A stretch of 64,000 nt of DNA from Lactobacillus sp. ESL0684. GTDB taxonomy: Bacteria; Bacillota; Bacilli; Lactobacillales; Lactobacillaceae. The notes under the pieces were generated by a model. The model did not search any database, was not told the DNA's origin, and saw only the letters and a program-made list of their open reading frames with translations. Location: positions 422,001 through 486,000 of the forward strand of contig NZ_CP113941.1 of the NCBI RefSeq assembly GCF_029392675.1, given 5' to 3'. Positions 39,446-50,200 of the stretch are shown one piece after another. The position numbers and the translations under genes are program-made. Within the stretch, counting starts at the first letter, position 1; each line of letters begins with the position of its first letter.

Positions 39446-40136
39446 AGTTGAAAGGCAGTTGCAATATTAATCCTAAGAATAAATATGGGATAAAGGCAAC
39501 TGCTTTTTGTGTTGAATATTTTTTACGTTGGAAACAAAAGTACAAAATTAAACAAACTGATCCAGTTAAAAAAACTAGATTAGCGAAATGAGGACTAAAG
39601 AAAAATACTAGAACTAGATAAATAATTAAGTCGCCGCTACCAAGTTTGTGTTGCCAAACGAACGTTATCAATAGTAGTGAAATTGGCAAAAATTCTAGGT
39701 AATCAAGCAATTGATAGTGAGACAAGCTAGTAAGTCTAATGAAAGCTAAAAAAATTGCTGGCAAAATCATCACTAGATGAAACTCTTGCACTTCGAAATC
39801 GCAAATCGCGGCTAATAAAATCGAAAAAAGAATAATACAGGTTAAGAGATCATTGGATTGACTCAAATCCAGGCTTATAAAGGAGAAACCACCGAATGCT
39901 TCAATTATTGGTAATTTCACTGGAATAGGATTGTGGCAATAGCTGCACTTACCGTGCAAAAAAAGATAAGAAATTAGTGGTATTTCATCCAGCAAGCCTA
40001 GTTCGGTATAACAAATTTGACAGTAAGAGTGTGGAGACCAAAAATTTGCTTGATCAAACCGATCGCAGATAAGGGCAGCGTGTGAGGCAACACAAGCTCC
40101 GATTAAAAAGTTAGTAATTGAATAAAACCATTCCAT
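39444..40136 (-). CDS. comC: Type IV prepilin-like leader peptidase, competence type
   Basis: A 230-residue membrane protein with about seven to eight helices. The N-terminal cytoplasmic domain has two Cys pairs, C39/C42 and C64/C67, the zinc-type site of prepilin peptidases. The two aspartates of the aspartic protease are in AAICDFEVQEF and in LGSGD (about residues 166-170, the GxGD motif). It would cleave and possibly methylate ComGC-type pseudopilins. The start is ATG at 40136 behind AAGGAG. No truncation is seen, so it should be functional. It sits alone between rpoC and rpsL. Confidence 0.88.
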   Translation of the reverse strand: MEWFYSITNFLIGACVASHAALICDRFDQANFWSPHSYCQICYTELGLLDEIPLISYLFLHGKCSYCHNPIPVKLPIIEAFGGFSFISLDLSQSNDLLTCIILFSILLAAICDFEVQEFHLVMILPAIFLAFIRLTSLSHYQLLDYLEFLPISLLLITFVWQHKLGSGDLIIYLVLVFFFSPHFANLVFLTGSVCLILYFCFQRKKYSTQKAVAFIPYLFLGLILQLPFN

Positions 40137-40214
40137 AATAAGCTCCTTAGTTTTTTAATTCAAACATAAGTATGAAAAATATTGCAGTTTATTTTTTAAA
40201 ATAAATAATAGCAA

Positions 40215-40242
40215 TTGATTTATCTCTAAAAACGAGTACAAT
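40215..40242 (+). promoter_or_regulatory. Promoter of the str operon (rpsL-rpsG-fusA)
   Basis: TTGATT (40215-40220), 16-bp spacer, TACAAT (40237-40242). The leader of about 87 nt contains a hairpin, TTCAGGA (40267-40273) with TCCTGGA (40288-40294), and a small TGTG/CACA hairpin before the AGGAGG. Confidence 0.65.
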
Positions 40243-40335
40243 AGATTTGTATGTTTTTAATGATTATTCAGGATCTAAAAAAGAAACTCCTGGATGTGTG
40301 AACACAACAATTATTTTTTTAGGAGGAAACATTTA

Positions 40336-40743
40336 ATGCCAACCATTAATCAATTGGTAAGAAAAGGCCGTCACACTAAGACGACTAAATCAAAATCACC
40401 AGCCCTAAGTTACGGCTACAACAGTATGAAGAAGGAATTAGTATTCAACCCAGCACCACAAATGCGTGGTGTTGCAACTCGTGTTGGTACTATGACACCA
40501 AAGAAGCCAAACTCAGCATTACGTAAGTATGCCCGTGTTCGTTTGTCAAACTTAATCGAAGTTACTGCATATATTCCTGGTGAAGGCCACAATTTGCAAG
40601 AGCACTCCGTTGTTTTAATCCGTGGTGGACGTGTAAAGGACCTTCCTGGTGTTCGTTATCATATTGTTCGTGGTGCGCTTGATACTGCTGGTGTTGACGG
40701 CAGAAAACAAGGTCGTTCCAAGTACGGTGCCAAGAAAGATTAA
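40336..40743 (+). CDS. rpsL: 30S ribosomal protein S12
   Basis: A 135-residue protein of the decoding centre. ATG 40336 ([12 protein letters not shown]) behind AGGAGG is chosen over an upstream in-frame start. The [10 protein letters not shown] and [11 protein letters not shown] segments carry the wild-type lysines at the streptomycin-resistance positions. First gene of the str operon. Confidence 0.97.
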   Translation: MPTINQLVRKGRHTKTTKSKSPALSYGYNSMKKELVFNPAPQMRGVATRVGTMTPKKPNSALRKYARVRLSNLIEVTAYIPGEGHNLQEHSVVLIRGGRVKDLPGVRYHIVRGALDTAGVDGRKQGRSKYGAKKD

Positions 40744-40757
40744 GGAGGAGTTAAATA

Positions 40758-41228
40758 ATGCCTAGAAAAGGACATGTAACTAAAAGAGACGTTTTAGCAG
40801 ATCCAGTATATAATTCAAAACTTGTTACCAAGTTAATCAACCATTTGATGGTTGATGGTAAGAGAGCTAAGGCTTCCTCTATTCTTTATGATGCTTTTGA
40901 TATTATCAAGGACAAGACCGATAAAGAGCCACTTGATGTTTTTGAAGAAGCAATGAACAATGTGATGCCTGTTTTGGAAGTTAAAGCACGCCGGATCGGT
41001 GGTTCTAACTATCAAATTCCAGTTGAAGTACGTCCAGAAAGAAGAACTACTTTAGGTTTAAGATGGCTTGTTTCATACGCACGTTTACGTAATGAACACA
41101 CAATGGATGAACGCTTAGCTAATGAAATTATCGACGCTTCAAATAACACTGGTTCAGCAGTCAAGAAGCGTGAAGATGTTCACCGGATGGCTGAAGCTAA
41201 CCGGGCATTTGCTCACTACCGCTTCTAA
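40758..41228 (+). CDS. rpsG: 30S ribosomal protein S7
   Basis: A 156-residue primary 16S rRNA-binding protein of the 30S head. It starts [20 protein letters not shown], and the conserved [18 protein letters not shown] segment is present. It follows rpsL by 14 nt and precedes fusA by 31 nt. Confidence 0.97.
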   Translation: MPRKGHVTKRDVLADPVYNSKLVTKLINHLMVDGKRAKASSILYDAFDIIKDKTDKEPLDVFEEAMNNVMPVLEVKARRIGGSNYQIPVEVRPERRTTLGLRWLVSYARLRNEHTMDERLANEIIDASNNTGSAVKKREDVHRMAEANRAFAHYRF

Positions 41229-41259
41229 TTTGATTAATTTTTTAAGGAGATAAGAATTT

Positions 41260-43353
41260 ATGGCTAATAAGCGTGAATTTCCATTAGAAAAGACGCGTAA
41301 TATTGGTATCATGGCCCACATCGATGCGGGTAAGACTACCACTACTGAACGTATCCTTTACTACACTGGTAAAATCCATAAAATTGGTGAAACCCACGAG
41401 GGTGACAGCCAAATGGACTGGATGGATGAAGAAAAAGAACGTGGGATTACCATTACATCAGCTGCTACTACAGCTCAATGGAAAGACTACAGAATTAACA
41501 TTATTGATACACCAGGACACGTTGACTTCACTATCGAAGTTGAGCGTTCATTACGTGTGCTTGATGGTGCTGTAACTGTGCTTGATGCACAAGCTGGGGT
41601 TGAACCACAAACTGAAAATGTTTGGCGTCAAGCTGAAACTTATGGTGTTCCAAGAATCGTATTCATCAACAAGATGGATAAAATTGGTGCAGATTTTGAT
41701 AAATCAGTTACTTCTTTACATGAACGGTTAAATGCTAACGCTATAGCAGTACAAATGCCAATTGGTTCTGCTGATACTTTTGAAGGTGTTATCAATTTAA
41801 TTGATATGGAAGCTGATATTTACGACGAAGATAAGCTTGGTTCAAGTTGGGAAACTGTTGCAGTACCTGATGAATACAAAGAAGAAGCTGAAAAGCGTCG
41901 TAATGAATTAATTGAGCAAGTAGCTGACGTTGATGATGGCATCATGGAAAAGTACCTTAATGGTGATGAAATTTCTATCGATGAATTAAAAGCTGCTATT
42001 CGTAAGGCTACCTTGGACTTAAAGGCTTTCCCAGTTTTTGCTGGTTCGGCATTTAAGAACAAGGGTGTACAAATGATGCTTGACGGTGTGGTTGATTACT
42101 TACCATCACCATTAGATGTTAAGCCTTATGTTGCTCATGATCCTAAGACTGACGAAGAAGTTGAATTAGTTGCAGGAGATGACAAGCCATTCTCAGCTTT
42201 AGCCTTTAAGATTGCTACTGACCCATTTGTTGGTCGTTTAACTTATATTCGTGTTTATACTGGTTCACTTGAATCGGGTTCATACGTGTTGAATGCTTCT
42301 AAGAATAGTCGTGAACGTGTTGGTCGTTTGCTTCAGATGCATGCTAACTCAAGAAGTGAAATTTCAGAAGTCTTTTCAGGTGATATTGCCGGTGCAATCG
42401 GCTTGAAAAACACTACTACTGGTGATTCATTGACTGATCCAGATCATCCATTAATTTTGGAAAGTTTGGAAGTTCCAGATCCAGTTATTCAAGTTTCAAT
42501 TGAGCCTGAATCAAAGGCTGACCGTGATAAACTTGATGTTGCTTTGCAAAAACTGACTGAAGAGGATCCTACTTTTAGAGCCGAAACTAACGCTGAAACT
42601 GGGCAAACTTTGATTTCTGGGATGGGTGAATTACACTTACAGATCATGGTTGAACGTATGAAACGTGAATTCCATGTCGAAGCTAAGATTGGTGAGCCAC
42701 AAGTTGCTTATCGTGAGACATTCACTAAGAGTGCCAAGGCTCAAGGTAAGTTTGTTCGTCAATCCGGTGGTAAGGGTCAATATGGTGATGTTTGGGTTGA
42801 ATTTACTCCAAATGATCGCGGTAAAGGCTACGAATTCGAAGATGCCATTGTTGGTGGTGTAGTTCCTCGTGAATTTATTCCTTCAGTTGATGCTGGACTG
42901 CAAGAATCAATGCAGAATGGTATTTTAGCTGGATATCCACTGATTGATGTTAAGGCTAAACTTTATGATGGTAGTTATCACGAAGTCGATTCAAGCGAAA
43001 CTGCCTTTAAGGTTGCTGCTTCATATGCATTAAGAAATGCTGCACCTAAGGCTGGTGCTGTTATCTTGGAACCAATCATGAAGGTACAAGTAATTACTCC
43101 TGAAGAATATCTTGGTGATGTAATGGGCTCGATTACTGCACGTCGTGGTACGATGGATAACATGCAAGATCGTTCAGGTGCTAAAGTATTGAATTCAATG
43201 GTGCCACTTGCTGAAATGTTTGGTTATGCAACTACTTTGCGTTCGTCAACTCAAGGTCGTGGGACATTTACAATGGTATTTGATCACTATTCACCAACTC
43301 CTAAGTCAATTCAAGAAGATATTATTAAGCAACGTGGTGGAAAGTCCGAATAA
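41260..43353 (+). CDS. fusA: Elongation factor G
   Basis: A 697-residue GTPase that drives ribosomal translocation. G1 is AHIDAGKTT (residues 18-26), G3 DTPGHVDF and G4 NKMDKIGA. Domain IV and the C-terminal domain V ([16 protein letters not shown]) are complete. It ends the str operon; tuf does not follow, and a terminator is placed 26 nt downstream. A diverged relative is at 62146. Confidence 0.97.
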   Translation: MANKREFPLEKTRNIGIMAHIDAGKTTTTERILYYTGKIHKIGETHEGDSQMDWMDEEKERGITITSAATTAQWKDYRINIIDTPGHVDFTIEVERSLRVLDGAVTVLDAQAGVEPQTENVWRQAETYGVPRIVFINKMDKIGADFDKSVTSLHERLNANAIAVQMPIGSADTFEGVINLIDMEADIYDEDKLGSSWETVAVPDEYKEEAEKRRNELIEQVADVDDGIMEKYLNGDEISIDELKAAIRKATLDLKAFPVFAGSAFKNKGVQMMLDGVVDYLPSPLDVKPYVAHDPKTDEEVELVAGDDKPFSALAFKIATDPFVGRLTYIRVYTGSLESGSYVLNASKNSRERVGRLLQMHANSRSEISEVFSGDIAGAIGLKNTTTGDSLTDPDHPLILESLEVPDPVIQVSIEPESKADRDKLDVALQKLTEEDPTFRAETNAETGQTLISGMGELHLQIMVERMKREFHVEAKIGEPQVAYRETFTKSAKAQGKFVRQSGGKGQYGDVWVEFTPNDRGKGYEFEDAIVGGVVPREFIPSVDAGLQESMQNGILAGYPLIDVKAKLYDGSYHEVDSSETAFKVAASYALRNAAPKAGAVILEPIMKVQVITPEEYLGDVMGSITARRGTMDNMQDRSGAKVLNSMVPLAEMFGYATTLRSSTQGRGTFTMVFDHYSPTPKSIQEDIIKQRGGKSE

Positions 43354-43378
43354 CTTACGATAATAATTTTAAATAATC

Positions 43379-43410
43379 GAGATACTGGTAGAGCCAGTAT
43401 CTCTTTTTTT
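43379..43410 (+). terminator. Terminator of the str operon
   Basis: GAGATACTGG (43379-43388) pairs with CCAGTATCTC (43394-43403) around a 5-nt loop, then seven T residues. Confidence 0.92.
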
Positions 43411-43525
43411 ATAAGTAGATATTTTTAGTTTTTATAAAATATTTATATGGTGAAAATACAATTTATTTTAATCAGTAATTTTGTTAGAAAATGATCTAAA
43501 AAATATAATTAAAAGCCTGTAAGCC
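43411..43525. other. Non-coding AT-rich spacer between the str terminator and the S10 promoter
   Basis: The first part of the 366-bp gap between fusA and rpsJ. No reading frame with a ribosome binding site and no stable hairpin was found; it may act as an UP-type AT-rich region for the S10 promoter. Confidence 0.5.
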
Positions 43526-43554
43526 TTGATATTTCAACTAAAAGCAGGTATACT
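43526..43554 (+). promoter_or_regulatory. Promoter of the S10-spc-alpha cluster
   Basis: TTGATA (43526-43531), 17-bp spacer, TATACT (43549-43554). This is the only strong promoter seen before rpsJ, and it lies 165 nt upstream of the start codon. Confidence 0.8.
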
Positions 43555-43560
43555 AGTCTT

Positions 43561-43719
43561 TGTGTGTTTAGGGCATATTCTGTCTTAAGCCGCGAAATGT
43601 AGTAAAGCGTTGATGCAAAAGGTTGCGGCACACCAGGCTGCATTGCCACAGGAGGCGTAGCCGGTAATTTTTGCGGAGGCTAGTCATCTTTTAAAGAAGA
43701 CGTATAAGGAGGTAATTCA
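43561..43719 (+). promoter_or_regulatory. Structured 5' leader of the S10 operon
   Basis: About 158 nt of GC-richer RNA in an AT-rich context. GCCGC (43589-43593) can pair with GCGGC (43625-43629). A GGCT/AGCC pairing and a TAGCC/GGCTA pairing surround the middle. A final hairpin, GTC-A-TCTT with AAGA-A-GAC (43683-43701), lies just before the ribosome binding site. The length and structure suggest an autogenous ribosomal-protein leader, as with E. coli L4; the ligand is unknown here. Confidence 0.55.
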
Positions 43720-44028
43720 ATGGCAAGTCAATCTATTCGGATAAGACTTAAGTCTTACGAACATGGTATTCTCGATGAATCAGCTGCTAAGATTGTAGCT
43801 ACTGCGAAGAGAACTGGTGCTGAAATTTCAGGTCCAGTTCCACTTCCAACTGAAAGAGTTTTGTTTACTGTTCTTCGTTCACCACATAAGAACAAGGATT
43901 CACGTGAACAATTTGAAATGCGCACGCATAAGCGGTTAATCGACATTTTAAATCCAACACCTAAGACTGTTGATTCTTTAATGAAGCTCGATCTACCAAG
44001 TGGTGTAGACATCGAAATCAAATTATAA
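43720..44028 (+). CDS. rpsJ: 30S ribosomal protein S10
   Basis: A 102-residue protein of the 30S head, which also serves as transcription factor Nus[16 protein letters not shown] and the [10 protein letters not shown] loop are typical. First gene of the S10 operon, behind AAGGAGG. Confidence 0.97.
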   Translation: MASQSIRIRLKSYEHGILDESAAKIVATAKRTGAEISGPVPLPTERVLFTVLRSPHKNKDSREQFEMRTHKRLIDILNPTPKTVDSLMKLDLPSGVDIEIKL

Positions 44029-44053
44029 TTTTTAAAGAGAAAGAGGTGTAATC

Positions 44054-44683
44054 ATGACCAAAGGAATCTTAGGAAAAAAAGTCGGTATGACTCAAATTTT
44101 CACTAAAGATGGTATCCTTGTCCCTGTAACTGTTGTCGAAGCAACACCTAACGTTGTTATGCAAGTTAAGACTGTTGAATCAGACGGCTATGAAGCAGTG
44201 CAATTGGGTTACCAAGATAAGCGTGAAGTTTTGAGCAACAAACCAGAAAAAGGTCATGCTTCTAAAGCAAAGACTTCGCCTAAGCGCTTCATACGTGAAA
44301 TCCGCGGAGTTGAGCTTAAGGACTACGAAGTCGGCTCAGAAATAACTGTGGACACATTTAAGGATGGCGACGTTGTTGACGTTACCGGAATTACAAGAGG
44401 TCATGGATACCAGGGTAACATTAAGCGTTGGAACCAATCACGTGGACCAGAAACTCACGGATCAAGATATCACAGAATTCCTGGTTCAATGGGTTCAATC
44501 ATTAATCGTGTACCAAAGGGTAAGAGATTACCAGGTCACATGGGTACTAAGAAAGTTACCATTGAAAACTTAGTAATTGAAAAAGTTGTAGCAGATAAGA
44601 ATGTTTTGCTGATTAAAGGCAATGTTCCTGGTGCTAAGAACTCATTAATTACTGTTAAATCTGCTGTTAAGATTAATAAGTAG
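44054..44683 (+). CDS. rplC: 50S ribosomal protein L3
   Basis: A 209-residue early-assembly protein near the peptidyl-transferase centre. It starts [16 protein letters not shown], and the [13 protein letters not shown] segment and central extension are present. Normal length and position, 25 nt after rpsJ. Confidence 0.97.
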   Translation: MTKGILGKKVGMTQIFTKDGILVPVTVVEATPNVVMQVKTVESDGYEAVQLGYQDKREVLSNKPEKGHASKAKTSPKRFIREIRGVELKDYEVGSEITVDTFKDGDVVDVTGITRGHGYQGNIKRWNQSRGPETHGSRYHRIPGSMGSIINRVPKGKRLPGHMGTKKVTIENLVIEKVVADKNVLLIKGNVPGAKNSLITVKSAVKINK

Positions 44684-44697
44684 AAAGGAGGACAAGA

Positions 44698-45330
44698 ATG
44701 GCTAATTTAAAAGTTATCGATCAAACAGGCAAAGATGCTGGTGAAGTTACTTTAAATGATCAAGTATTTGGGATTAAACCAAACGAAAGTGTTGTGTTTG
44801 ATGCAATTATCAGACAAAGAGCTGGTAAGCGTCAAGGTACTTCTAAAGTTAAGAATAGATCTGCAGTTCGCGGTGGTGGTAAAAAGCCATGGAAGCAAAA
44901 GGGTACTGGACGTGCTCGTCAAGGTTCCATCAGATCACCACAATGGCGTGGTGGTGGTGTAGTATTTGGCCCAACTCCTCGCTCATATTCATACTCAATG
45001 CCAAGAAAGCAACGCCGGTTGGCTATCAAGTCAGTTCTTTCTCAAAAATTACTTGACAATGACTTAGTTGTTTTAGATCAATTGACTATGGCTGCTCCAA
45101 AGACTAAAGAGCTTAAGTCAACTTTAGATGGTTTAAAAGTTGAAGGTAAGGTTTTAATTGTTTCAGAAGATAGAAACGTACAACTTTCGGCTAAAAATTT
45201 ACCTAAGGTTAAAGTAGTTACTATTAATGGCGTAAATGTTGAAGATGTTGTTAATTGTGACAAGATGATTTTGACTAAAGACGCTGTGGAAAAGCTAGAA
45301 AAGAATGTTGAGGGGGCTTCAGAAAAATGA
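44698..45330 (+). CDS. rplD: 50S ribosomal protein L4
   Basis: A 210-residue protein lining the exit tunnel. The basic loop [19 protein letters not shown] is present and wild-type-like in the region of macrolide-resistance changes. In E. coli L4 represses the S10 operon; whether it acts on the leader here is unknown. It overlaps rplW by 4 nt (ATGA). Confidence 0.97.
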   Translation: MANLKVIDQTGKDAGEVTLNDQVFGIKPNESVVFDAIIRQRAGKRQGTSKVKNRSAVRGGGKKPWKQKGTGRARQGSIRSPQWRGGGVVFGPTPRSYSYSMPRKQRRLAIKSVLSQKLLDNDLVVLDQLTMAAPKTKELKSTLDGLKVEGKVLIVSEDRNVQLSAKNLPKVKVVTINGVNVEDVVNCDKMILTKDAVEKLEKNVEGASEK

Positions 45331-45632
45331 GTGCACATGATATCATTTTAAGACCTGTCATTACTGAAAAGTCAACGAACTTAATGGATGATAAGAAGTA
45401 CACTTTCAACGTGCTTTTGACCGCAACCAAAACACAAGTTCGCAATGCTGTTGAAGAAATCTTTGATGTTAAAGTCAAAAAAGTTAATATCATGAATGTT
45501 CGCGGAAGCGACAAACGTGTTGGTCGTTACACTGGTAAGACCGCTCGCAGTCGTAAAGCAATCGTAACTTTAACTGACGATTCAAATGACATTAAGATTT
45601 TCAAAGACGAAGAGAATAAAGAAAACAAGTAA
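45327..45632 (+). CDS. rplW: 50S ribosomal protein L23
   Basis: A 101-residue protein at the tunnel exit, docking site for trigger factor and [17 protein letters not shown] at the N-terminus and the NPxxT-like VLLTATKTQ segment are typical. Translationally coupled to rplD. Confidence 0.96.
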   Translation: MSAHDIILRPVITEKSTNLMDDKKYTFNVLLTATKTQVRNAVEEIFDVKVKKVNIMNVRGSDKRVGRYTGKTARSRKAIVTLTDDSNDIKIFKDEENKENK

Positions 45633-45647
45633 TAGGAGGTCAGTCAA

Positions 45648-46484
45648 TTGGCTATTAAAATTTATAAGCCAACCACAAATGGTCGCCGTAATATGACTTC
45701 TTCCGACTTTGCTGAGATTACTACTAGCAAGCCAGAACGGACTCTGTTAGAATCACAATCACATACAGCAGGTCGTAATTCATATGGTCATATTACTAGT
45801 AGACATCGTGGTGGTGGACATAAGCAAAAGTACCGTATTATCGATTTTAAGCGTAATAAGGACAATACTAAAGCAGTTGTTAAGACAATCGAATACGATC
45901 CAAATAGAACTGCTAATATTGCTCTTCTTCACTACACTGACGGTGTGAAAACTTATATTTTAGCACCTAAAGGCTTAAAAGTCGGTGATGTTGTTGAATC
46001 TGGTGCTGATGCAGACATCAAGCCAGGTAATGCTTTACCACTTAAGAATATTCCTACTGGTACTTCAATTCACAATATTGAATTGAAACCTGAAAAAGGT
46101 GGTCAATTAGTTAGAAGTGCTGGTACTAGTGCTCAAGTATTAGGTGTTGATGGCAACTATACCTTAGTTAGACTACAAAGTGGTGAAGTTCGTAAGATTT
46201 TATCTGCTTGTCGTGCAACTATTGGTGTTGTTGGTAATGAGCAACATTCATTAATTCAACTTGGTAAAGCTGGTCGTAGTCGTTGGTTGGGTAGACGTCC
46301 TCAATCTAGAGGTTCTGTAATGAACCCTAACGATCACCCACATGGTGGTGGTGAAGGTAAAGCTCCAGTTGGACGTCCACAACCTATGACTCCTTGGGGT
46401 AAGAAGAGTCGTGGCGTTAAGACTAGAAATTCTAAGAAAGCCAGCGAGAAGTTAATTATTCGTCACCGTAAGGGTAGCAAATAA
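45648..46484 (+). CDS. rplB: 50S ribosomal protein L2
   Basis: A 278-residue rRNA-binding protein needed for peptidyl transfer and subunit joining. [17 protein letters not shown] at the N-terminus and the C-terminal [15 protein letters not shown], with the conserved His, are intact. The start is TTG at 45648 behind TAGGAGG. Confidence 0.97.
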   Translation: MAIKIYKPTTNGRRNMTSSDFAEITTSKPERTLLESQSHTAGRNSYGHITSRHRGGGHKQKYRIIDFKRNKDNTKAVVKTIEYDPNRTANIALLHYTDGVKTYILAPKGLKVGDVVESGADADIKPGNALPLKNIPTGTSIHNIELKPEKGGQLVRSAGTSAQVLGVDGNYTLVRLQSGEVRKILSACRATIGVVGNEQHSLIQLGKAGRSRWLGRRPQSRGSVMNPNDHPHGGGEGKAPVGRPQPMTPWGKKSRGVKTRNSKKASEKLIIRHRKGSK

Positions 46485-46502
46485 TAAAAGGAGGGTTAAT
46501 TA

Positions 46503-46787
46503 ATGAGCCGTAGTATTAAAAAAGGGCCTTTTGCTGATGAGTCATTGTTAAAAAAGGTCAATGCACAAGCTGATGCGGATAAGAAGCAAGTTATTAAAAC
46601 TTGGTCACGTCGTTCAACTATTTTCCCTTCCTTTGTTGGTTTGACTATAGCTGTTTACGATGGTAGAAAGCATGTTCCAGTTTATATTACTGAAGACATG
46701 GTTGGTCATAAATTAGGTGAATTTGTCCCAACGAGAACATTCCGTGGACACAAGACATCTGACGATAAAGCCACTGCAAAAGCTTAA
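46503..46787 (+). CDS. rpsS: 30S ribosomal protein S19
   Basis: A 94-residue protein of the 30S head contacting the A-site finger. [19 protein letters not shown] and the [14 protein letters not shown] segment are typical. It follows rplB by 18 nt, behind AAAGGAGG. Confidence 0.97.
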   Translation: MSRSIKKGPFADESLLKKVNAQADADKKQVIKTWSRRSTIFPSFVGLTIAVYDGRKHVPVYITEDMVGHKLGEFVPTRTFRGHKTSDDKATAKA

Positions 46788-46806
46788 AGGAAGGAGAAAC
46801 ACTTAA

Positions 46807-47160
46807 ATGGCAGAACAAATTAGTTCAGCTAAGGCTGAAGCAAGAACTGTTCGGATTACTGCAAGAAAAGCTCGTTTAGTTATCGACTTAATTCGTGGTA
46901 AAGACGTTGCTGAAGCGTTAGCAATTTTGCAATTCACGCCTAGAGCTGCTTCCCCAATCGTTGAAAAAGTTTTACGTTCAGCTATTGCTAACGCAGAACA
47001 CAACTACGATCTTGAGAGTGCAAATTTATACGTATCTGAAGCATATGTTAACGAAGGTGCAACTTTAAAGAGATTTCGGCCACGTGCCAAAGGTATGGCT
47101 TCTCCAATCAATAAGAGAACTAGCCATATAGTTGTTGTAGTTTCAGAAAAGAACGATTAA
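46807..47160 (+). CDS. rplV: 50S ribosomal protein L22
   Basis: A 117-residue protein lining the exit tunnel. [16 protein letters not shown] and the C-terminal beta-hairpin segment [17 protein letters not shown], site of macrolide-resistance changes elsewhere, are complete. Confidence 0.97.
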   Translation: MAEQISSAKAEARTVRITARKARLVIDLIRGKDVAEALAILQFTPRAASPIVEKVLRSAIANAEHNYDLESANLYVSEAYVNEGATLKRFRPRAKGMASPINKRTSHIVVVVSEKND

Positions 47161-47173
47161 GGGAGGTATATTA

Positions 47174-47845
47174 ATGGGTCAAAAGATTAACCCAAATGGG
47201 TTCCGTCTCGGCGTTATTCGCGATTGGGAATCTAAATGGTATGCTGACAGAGGTTATAAGGAAACTTTAAATGAAGATTTACGCATTAGAAAATTTATTT
47301 CTAAAAAGTTAAAATCCGCCTCTGTTTCTACTGTTGAAATTGAACGTGCAGCAAACAGAATCAATGTCTCAATCAATACTTCAAAACCAGGAATGGTTAT
47401 TGGTAAGGGCGGTTCTGAGGTTGAAACATTAAGAAAAGAATTAAATGCTTTAACTAAGAAACAAGTTCACGTCAATATTGTTGAAATTAAGAAACCAGAT
47501 CTTGATGCCAAGCTTGTAGCTGATAGTATTGCTAGTCAACTAGAAGCACGTATTGCTTTTAGACGTGCAATGCGTCAAGCTACTCAAAGAACTATGCGTG
47601 CAGGTGCCAAAGGAATTAGAGTGCAAACCTCTGGTCGTCTAAATGGTGCTGATATGGCAAGAAGAGAATGGCACACAGAAGGTCGTGTTCCATTGCAAAC
47701 TTTGAGAGCTGATATTGATTATGCTTGGGTAAATGCTTACACTACATATGGTGAAATTGGTGTCCAAGTTTGGGTCAACCGTGGCGAAGTCTTGCCTACT
47801 AAGAGCAAGCAACCCGCTAAAGCTGCGAAGGGAGGAAACAAATAA
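47174..47845 (+). CDS. rpsC: 30S ribosomal protein S3
   Basis: A 223-residue protein at the mRNA entry channel. [18 protein letters not shown] is typical. The KH domain carries the [16 protein letters not shown] loop, and [13 protein letters not shown] follows. It overlaps rplP by 1 nt. Confidence 0.97.
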   Translation: MGQKINPNGFRLGVIRDWESKWYADRGYKETLNEDLRIRKFISKKLKSASVSTVEIERAANRINVSINTSKPGMVIGKGGSEVETLRKELNALTKKQVHVNIVEIKKPDLDAKLVADSIASQLEARIAFRRAMRQATQRTMRAGAKGIRVQTSGRLNGADMARREWHTEGRVPLQTLRADIDYAWVNAYTTYGEIGVQVWVNRGEVLPTKSKQPAKAAKGGNK

Positions 47846-48285
47846 TGCCTTTAGTACCAAAACGAGTAAAACACCGTCGTGAATTCCGTGGTAAGATGCG
47901 TGGTGCTGCTAAAGGTGGCAAGACAATCGCTTTTGGCGAATATGGCTTGCAAGCCCTCGAATCGCACTGGATTACTACTCAACAAATTGAAGCTGCTCGT
48001 GTAGCGATGACTCGTTACATGAAGCGTGGTGGTAAAGTTTGGATCAGAATTTTCCCTCAAAAGTCATACACTGCTAAAGGTGTTGGTGTACGTATGGGTT
48101 CTGGTAAAGGTGCACCTGCTGGCTGGGTAGCTGTAGTAAAAAGAGAAAAGATTATGTTTGAAATTGGTGGTGTTGATGAAGCAACTGCTCGTGAGGCTTT
48201 AAGACTTGCTTCAACTAAATTACCAATCAAATGTAAGTTTGTAGCTAAAAGTTCGGAAGTAGGTGGCAATTCTAATGAAGACTAA
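47845..48285 (+). CDS. rplP: 50S ribosomal protein L16
   Basis: A 146-residue protein near the A-site t[21 protein letters not shown] and the [17 protein letters not shown] segment are typical, and the Arg that is hydroxylated in some species lies in this loop. The last codons overlap rpmC by 11 nt. Confidence 0.97.
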   Translation: MPLVPKRVKHRREFRGKMRGAAKGGKTIAFGEYGLQALESHWITTQQIEAARVAMTRYMKRGGKVWIRIFPQKSYTAKGVGVRMGSGKGAPAGWVAVVKREKIMFEIGGVDEATAREALRLASTKLPIKCKFVAKSSEVGGNSNED

Positions 48286-48472
48286 GGATATCAGAGCGCT
48301 AACCACTGAGCAAATGTTGGATAAGGAAAAGCAATATAAAGAAGAACTTTTTAATTTGCGTTTTCAACAAGCAACGGGTCAATTAGAAAATACCGCTCGC
48401 CTAAGTAAAGTCCGTAAAAACATTGCTAGAATTAAAACAATTCTCAGTGAAGATGCACTGAAAAAAGATTAG
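48275..48472 (+). CDS. rpmC: 50S ribosomal protein L29
   Basis: A 65-residue tunnel-exit protein. ATG 48275 ([13 protein letters not shown]) is chosen over an upstream in-frame start because it gives the family N-terminus and normal length. It starts inside the end of rplP. Confidence 0.95.
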   Translation: MKTKDIRALTTEQMLDKEKQYKEELFNLRFQQATGQLENTARLSKVRKNIARIKTILSEDALKKD

Positions 48473-48490
48473 TGGAAGGGAGTTATTAAC

Positions 48491-48757
48491 TTGAGCGAAT
48501 CAATCGAAAGAAATCATCGTCATGTATATCAAGGTCGTGTAATTTCTGATAAGAACGACAAGACAATTACTGTTGTTGTTGACACTTATAAGAACCACCC
48601 TGTTTATAAGAAGCGCATTAGATATTCTAAGAAATATTATGCACAAGATGAAAATAATGAAGCTAAAGTTGGCGATACTGTTCGTATCATGGAAACTCGT
48701 CCATTGTCTCGTACAAAGCGCTTCCGTTTAGTAGAAATTGTTAAAAAATCTGTTTAA
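48491..48757 (+). CDS. rpsQ: 30S ribosomal protein S17
   Basis: An 88-residue OB-fold protein binding 16S rRNA. The start is TTG at 48491 behind GAAGGGAG. The [19 protein letters not shown] and [19 protein letters not shown] segments are diagnostic. Confidence 0.96.
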   Translation: MSESIERNHRHVYQGRVISDKNDKTITVVVDTYKNHPVYKKRIRYSKKYYAQDENNEAKVGDTVRIMETRPLSRTKRFRLVEIVKKSV

Positions 48758-48789
48758 TTTTGCGGATTTTATGAGGGGAGGATTAAACA

Positions 48790-49158
48790 GTGATTCAAAA
48801 TGAATCCCGTTTGAGAGTTGCTGATAACTCTGGTGCTAGAGAACTATTAGTTATTAGAGTCTTAGGTGGATCAAAGCGTAAGACCGGTAACATCGGTGAT
48901 GTCGTAGTAGCAACTGTTAAACAAGCAACACCAGGTGGCGTTGTCAAAAAAGGTGACGTTGTTAAAGCTGTCATTGTTAGAACAAAATCAGGCGCTCGTC
49001 GCGAAGATGGCTCATATATCAAGTTTGATGAGAATGCTGGCGTAGTTATTAATGCAGATAAGAGCCCACGTGGTACTCGTATCTTTGGGCCTGTTGCACG
49101 TGAGTTACGTGAGCACGATTTTATGAAGATCGTCTCTCTTGCTCCTGAAGTCTTATAA
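48790..49158 (+). CDS. rplN: 50S ribosomal protein L14
   Basis: A 122-residue protein at the subunit interface. It starts [20 protein letters not shown] from a GTG codon at 48790 behind [29 protein letters not shown] is conserved. First gene of the classical spc operon. Confidence 0.97.
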   Translation: MIQNESRLRVADNSGARELLVIRVLGGSKRKTGNIGDVVVATVKQATPGGVVKKGDVVKAVIVRTKSGARREDGSYIKFDENAGVVINADKSPRGTRIFGPVARELREHDFMKIVSLAPEVL

Positions 49159-49175
49159 TTAAGTGAGGTGCACTG

Positions 49176-49424
49176 ATGTTTGTTAAAACTGGTGACAAAG
49201 TAAAAGTTATTGCCGGAAAAGATAAAGGTAAAGAAGGTACTGTTCTTTCAGTTAATGTCAAGAAAAACCGTGTGGTTGTAAAAGGCGTAAATACTGTTAA
49301 AAAACATGAAAAGCCTTCACAAAATAATTCTAACGGTGGTGTGGTTGAATCAGAAGGTTCAATTCACGCATCCAATGTTAAAGTTATTGCAAAAGCTGAA
49401 AACAAAAAAGAAGATAAGGAATAG
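49176..49424 (+). CDS. rplX: 50S ribosomal protein L24
   Basis: An 82-residue KOW-motif assembly initiator ([20 protein letters not shown]). It is short, with a Lys/Glu-rich C-terminal end; most bacterial L24 proteins have about 100 residues, but about 80 is known in lactobacilli. Confidence 0.95.
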   Translation: MFVKTGDKVKVIAGKDKGKEGTVLSVNVKKNRVVVKGVNTVKKHEKPSQNNSNGGVVESEGSIHASNVKVIAKAENKKEDKE

Positions 49425-49438
49425 AGAGGAGGATACAA

Positions 49439-49981
49439 ATGGCAAATTATTTAGCTCAAGAATATAAAGAAAAAATGGTTCCAGCAATGCAGGAAAAATT
49501 TAGTTATGACTCTGTTATGCAGGTACCAAAGATCGAAAAAGTAGTCTTGAACATGGGTGTTGGTGATGCAGTTTCTAATGCTAAAAATTTAGATGAAGCT
49601 GTTGAAGAATTAACTTTGATTTCTGGTCAAAAGCCATTGGTTACAAAGGCTAAGAAATCCATTGCTAACTTCCGTTTGCGTGAAGGTATGTCTATTGGTG
49701 CTAAGGTTACTCTTAGAGGGAATAGAATGTATGATTTCTTATATAAGTTAATCAACGTATCTCTTCCACGTGTTCGTGACTTTCGCGGTGTTTCAAGTCG
49801 GTCATTTGACGGTCGTGGCAACTACACTTTAGGTATTAAAGAGCAATTGATTTTTCCCGAAATTGACTTTGATAAGGTAAACCGTACTAGAGGTTTAGAT
49901 GTTGTTATCGTTACTACTGCCAATACAGACGAAGAAGCACGTGAGCTTTTAAGTCAATTTGGTATGCCGTTTGCAAAATAA
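49439..49981 (+). CDS. rplE: 50S ribosomal protein L5
   Basis: A 180-residue 5S rRNA-binding protein of the central protuberance. [14 protein letters not shown] and [20 protein letters not shown] are typical. Normal length. Confidence 0.97.
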   Translation: MANYLAQEYKEKMVPAMQEKFSYDSVMQVPKIEKVVLNMGVGDAVSNAKNLDEAVEELTLISGQKPLVTKAKKSIANFRLREGMSIGAKVTLRGNRMYDFLYKLINVSLPRVRDFRGVSSRSFDGRGNYTLGIKEQLIFPEIDFDKVNRTRGLDVVIVTTANTDEEARELLSQFGMPFAK

Positions 49982-49993
49982 TGGAGGACATTA

Positions 49994-50179
49994 ATGGCTA
50001 AAACATCACAAAAAATCAGAAATCATCGTCCTGCTAAATTTTCATCACGCGAATATACTCGCTGTGAGCAATGTGGTCGTCCACACTCAGTATACCGTAA
50101 GTTTGGCTTATGCCGTATTTGCTTGAAAGATTTAGCTCACAAAGGTCAAATCCCAGGTCTTAAAAAGGCTAGTTGGTAA
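49994..50179 (+). CDS. rpsZ: 30S ribosomal protein S14 type Z (zinc-binding)
   Basis: A 61-residue S14 of the short zinc type, with four cysteines in CEQC and CRIC. This contrasts with the Cys-free L31 at 10149. The longer zinc-free S14 (rpsN2) is not in this window. Confidence 0.96.
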   Translation: MAKTSQKIRNHRPAKFSSREYTRCEQCGRPHSVYRKFGLCRICLKDLAHKGQIPGLKKASW

Positions 50180-50200
50180 TACGGTTAGGAGGATAGCATA

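Noticed and set aside
40336-40743. Streptomycin-resistance change in rpsL
   Set aside because: Both key lysines (PKKPNS and RVKDLPG) are present.
43411-43525. Small gene or RNA between fusA and the S10 promoter
   Set aside because: AT-rich sequence with no ribosome binding site, frame or stable hairpin.
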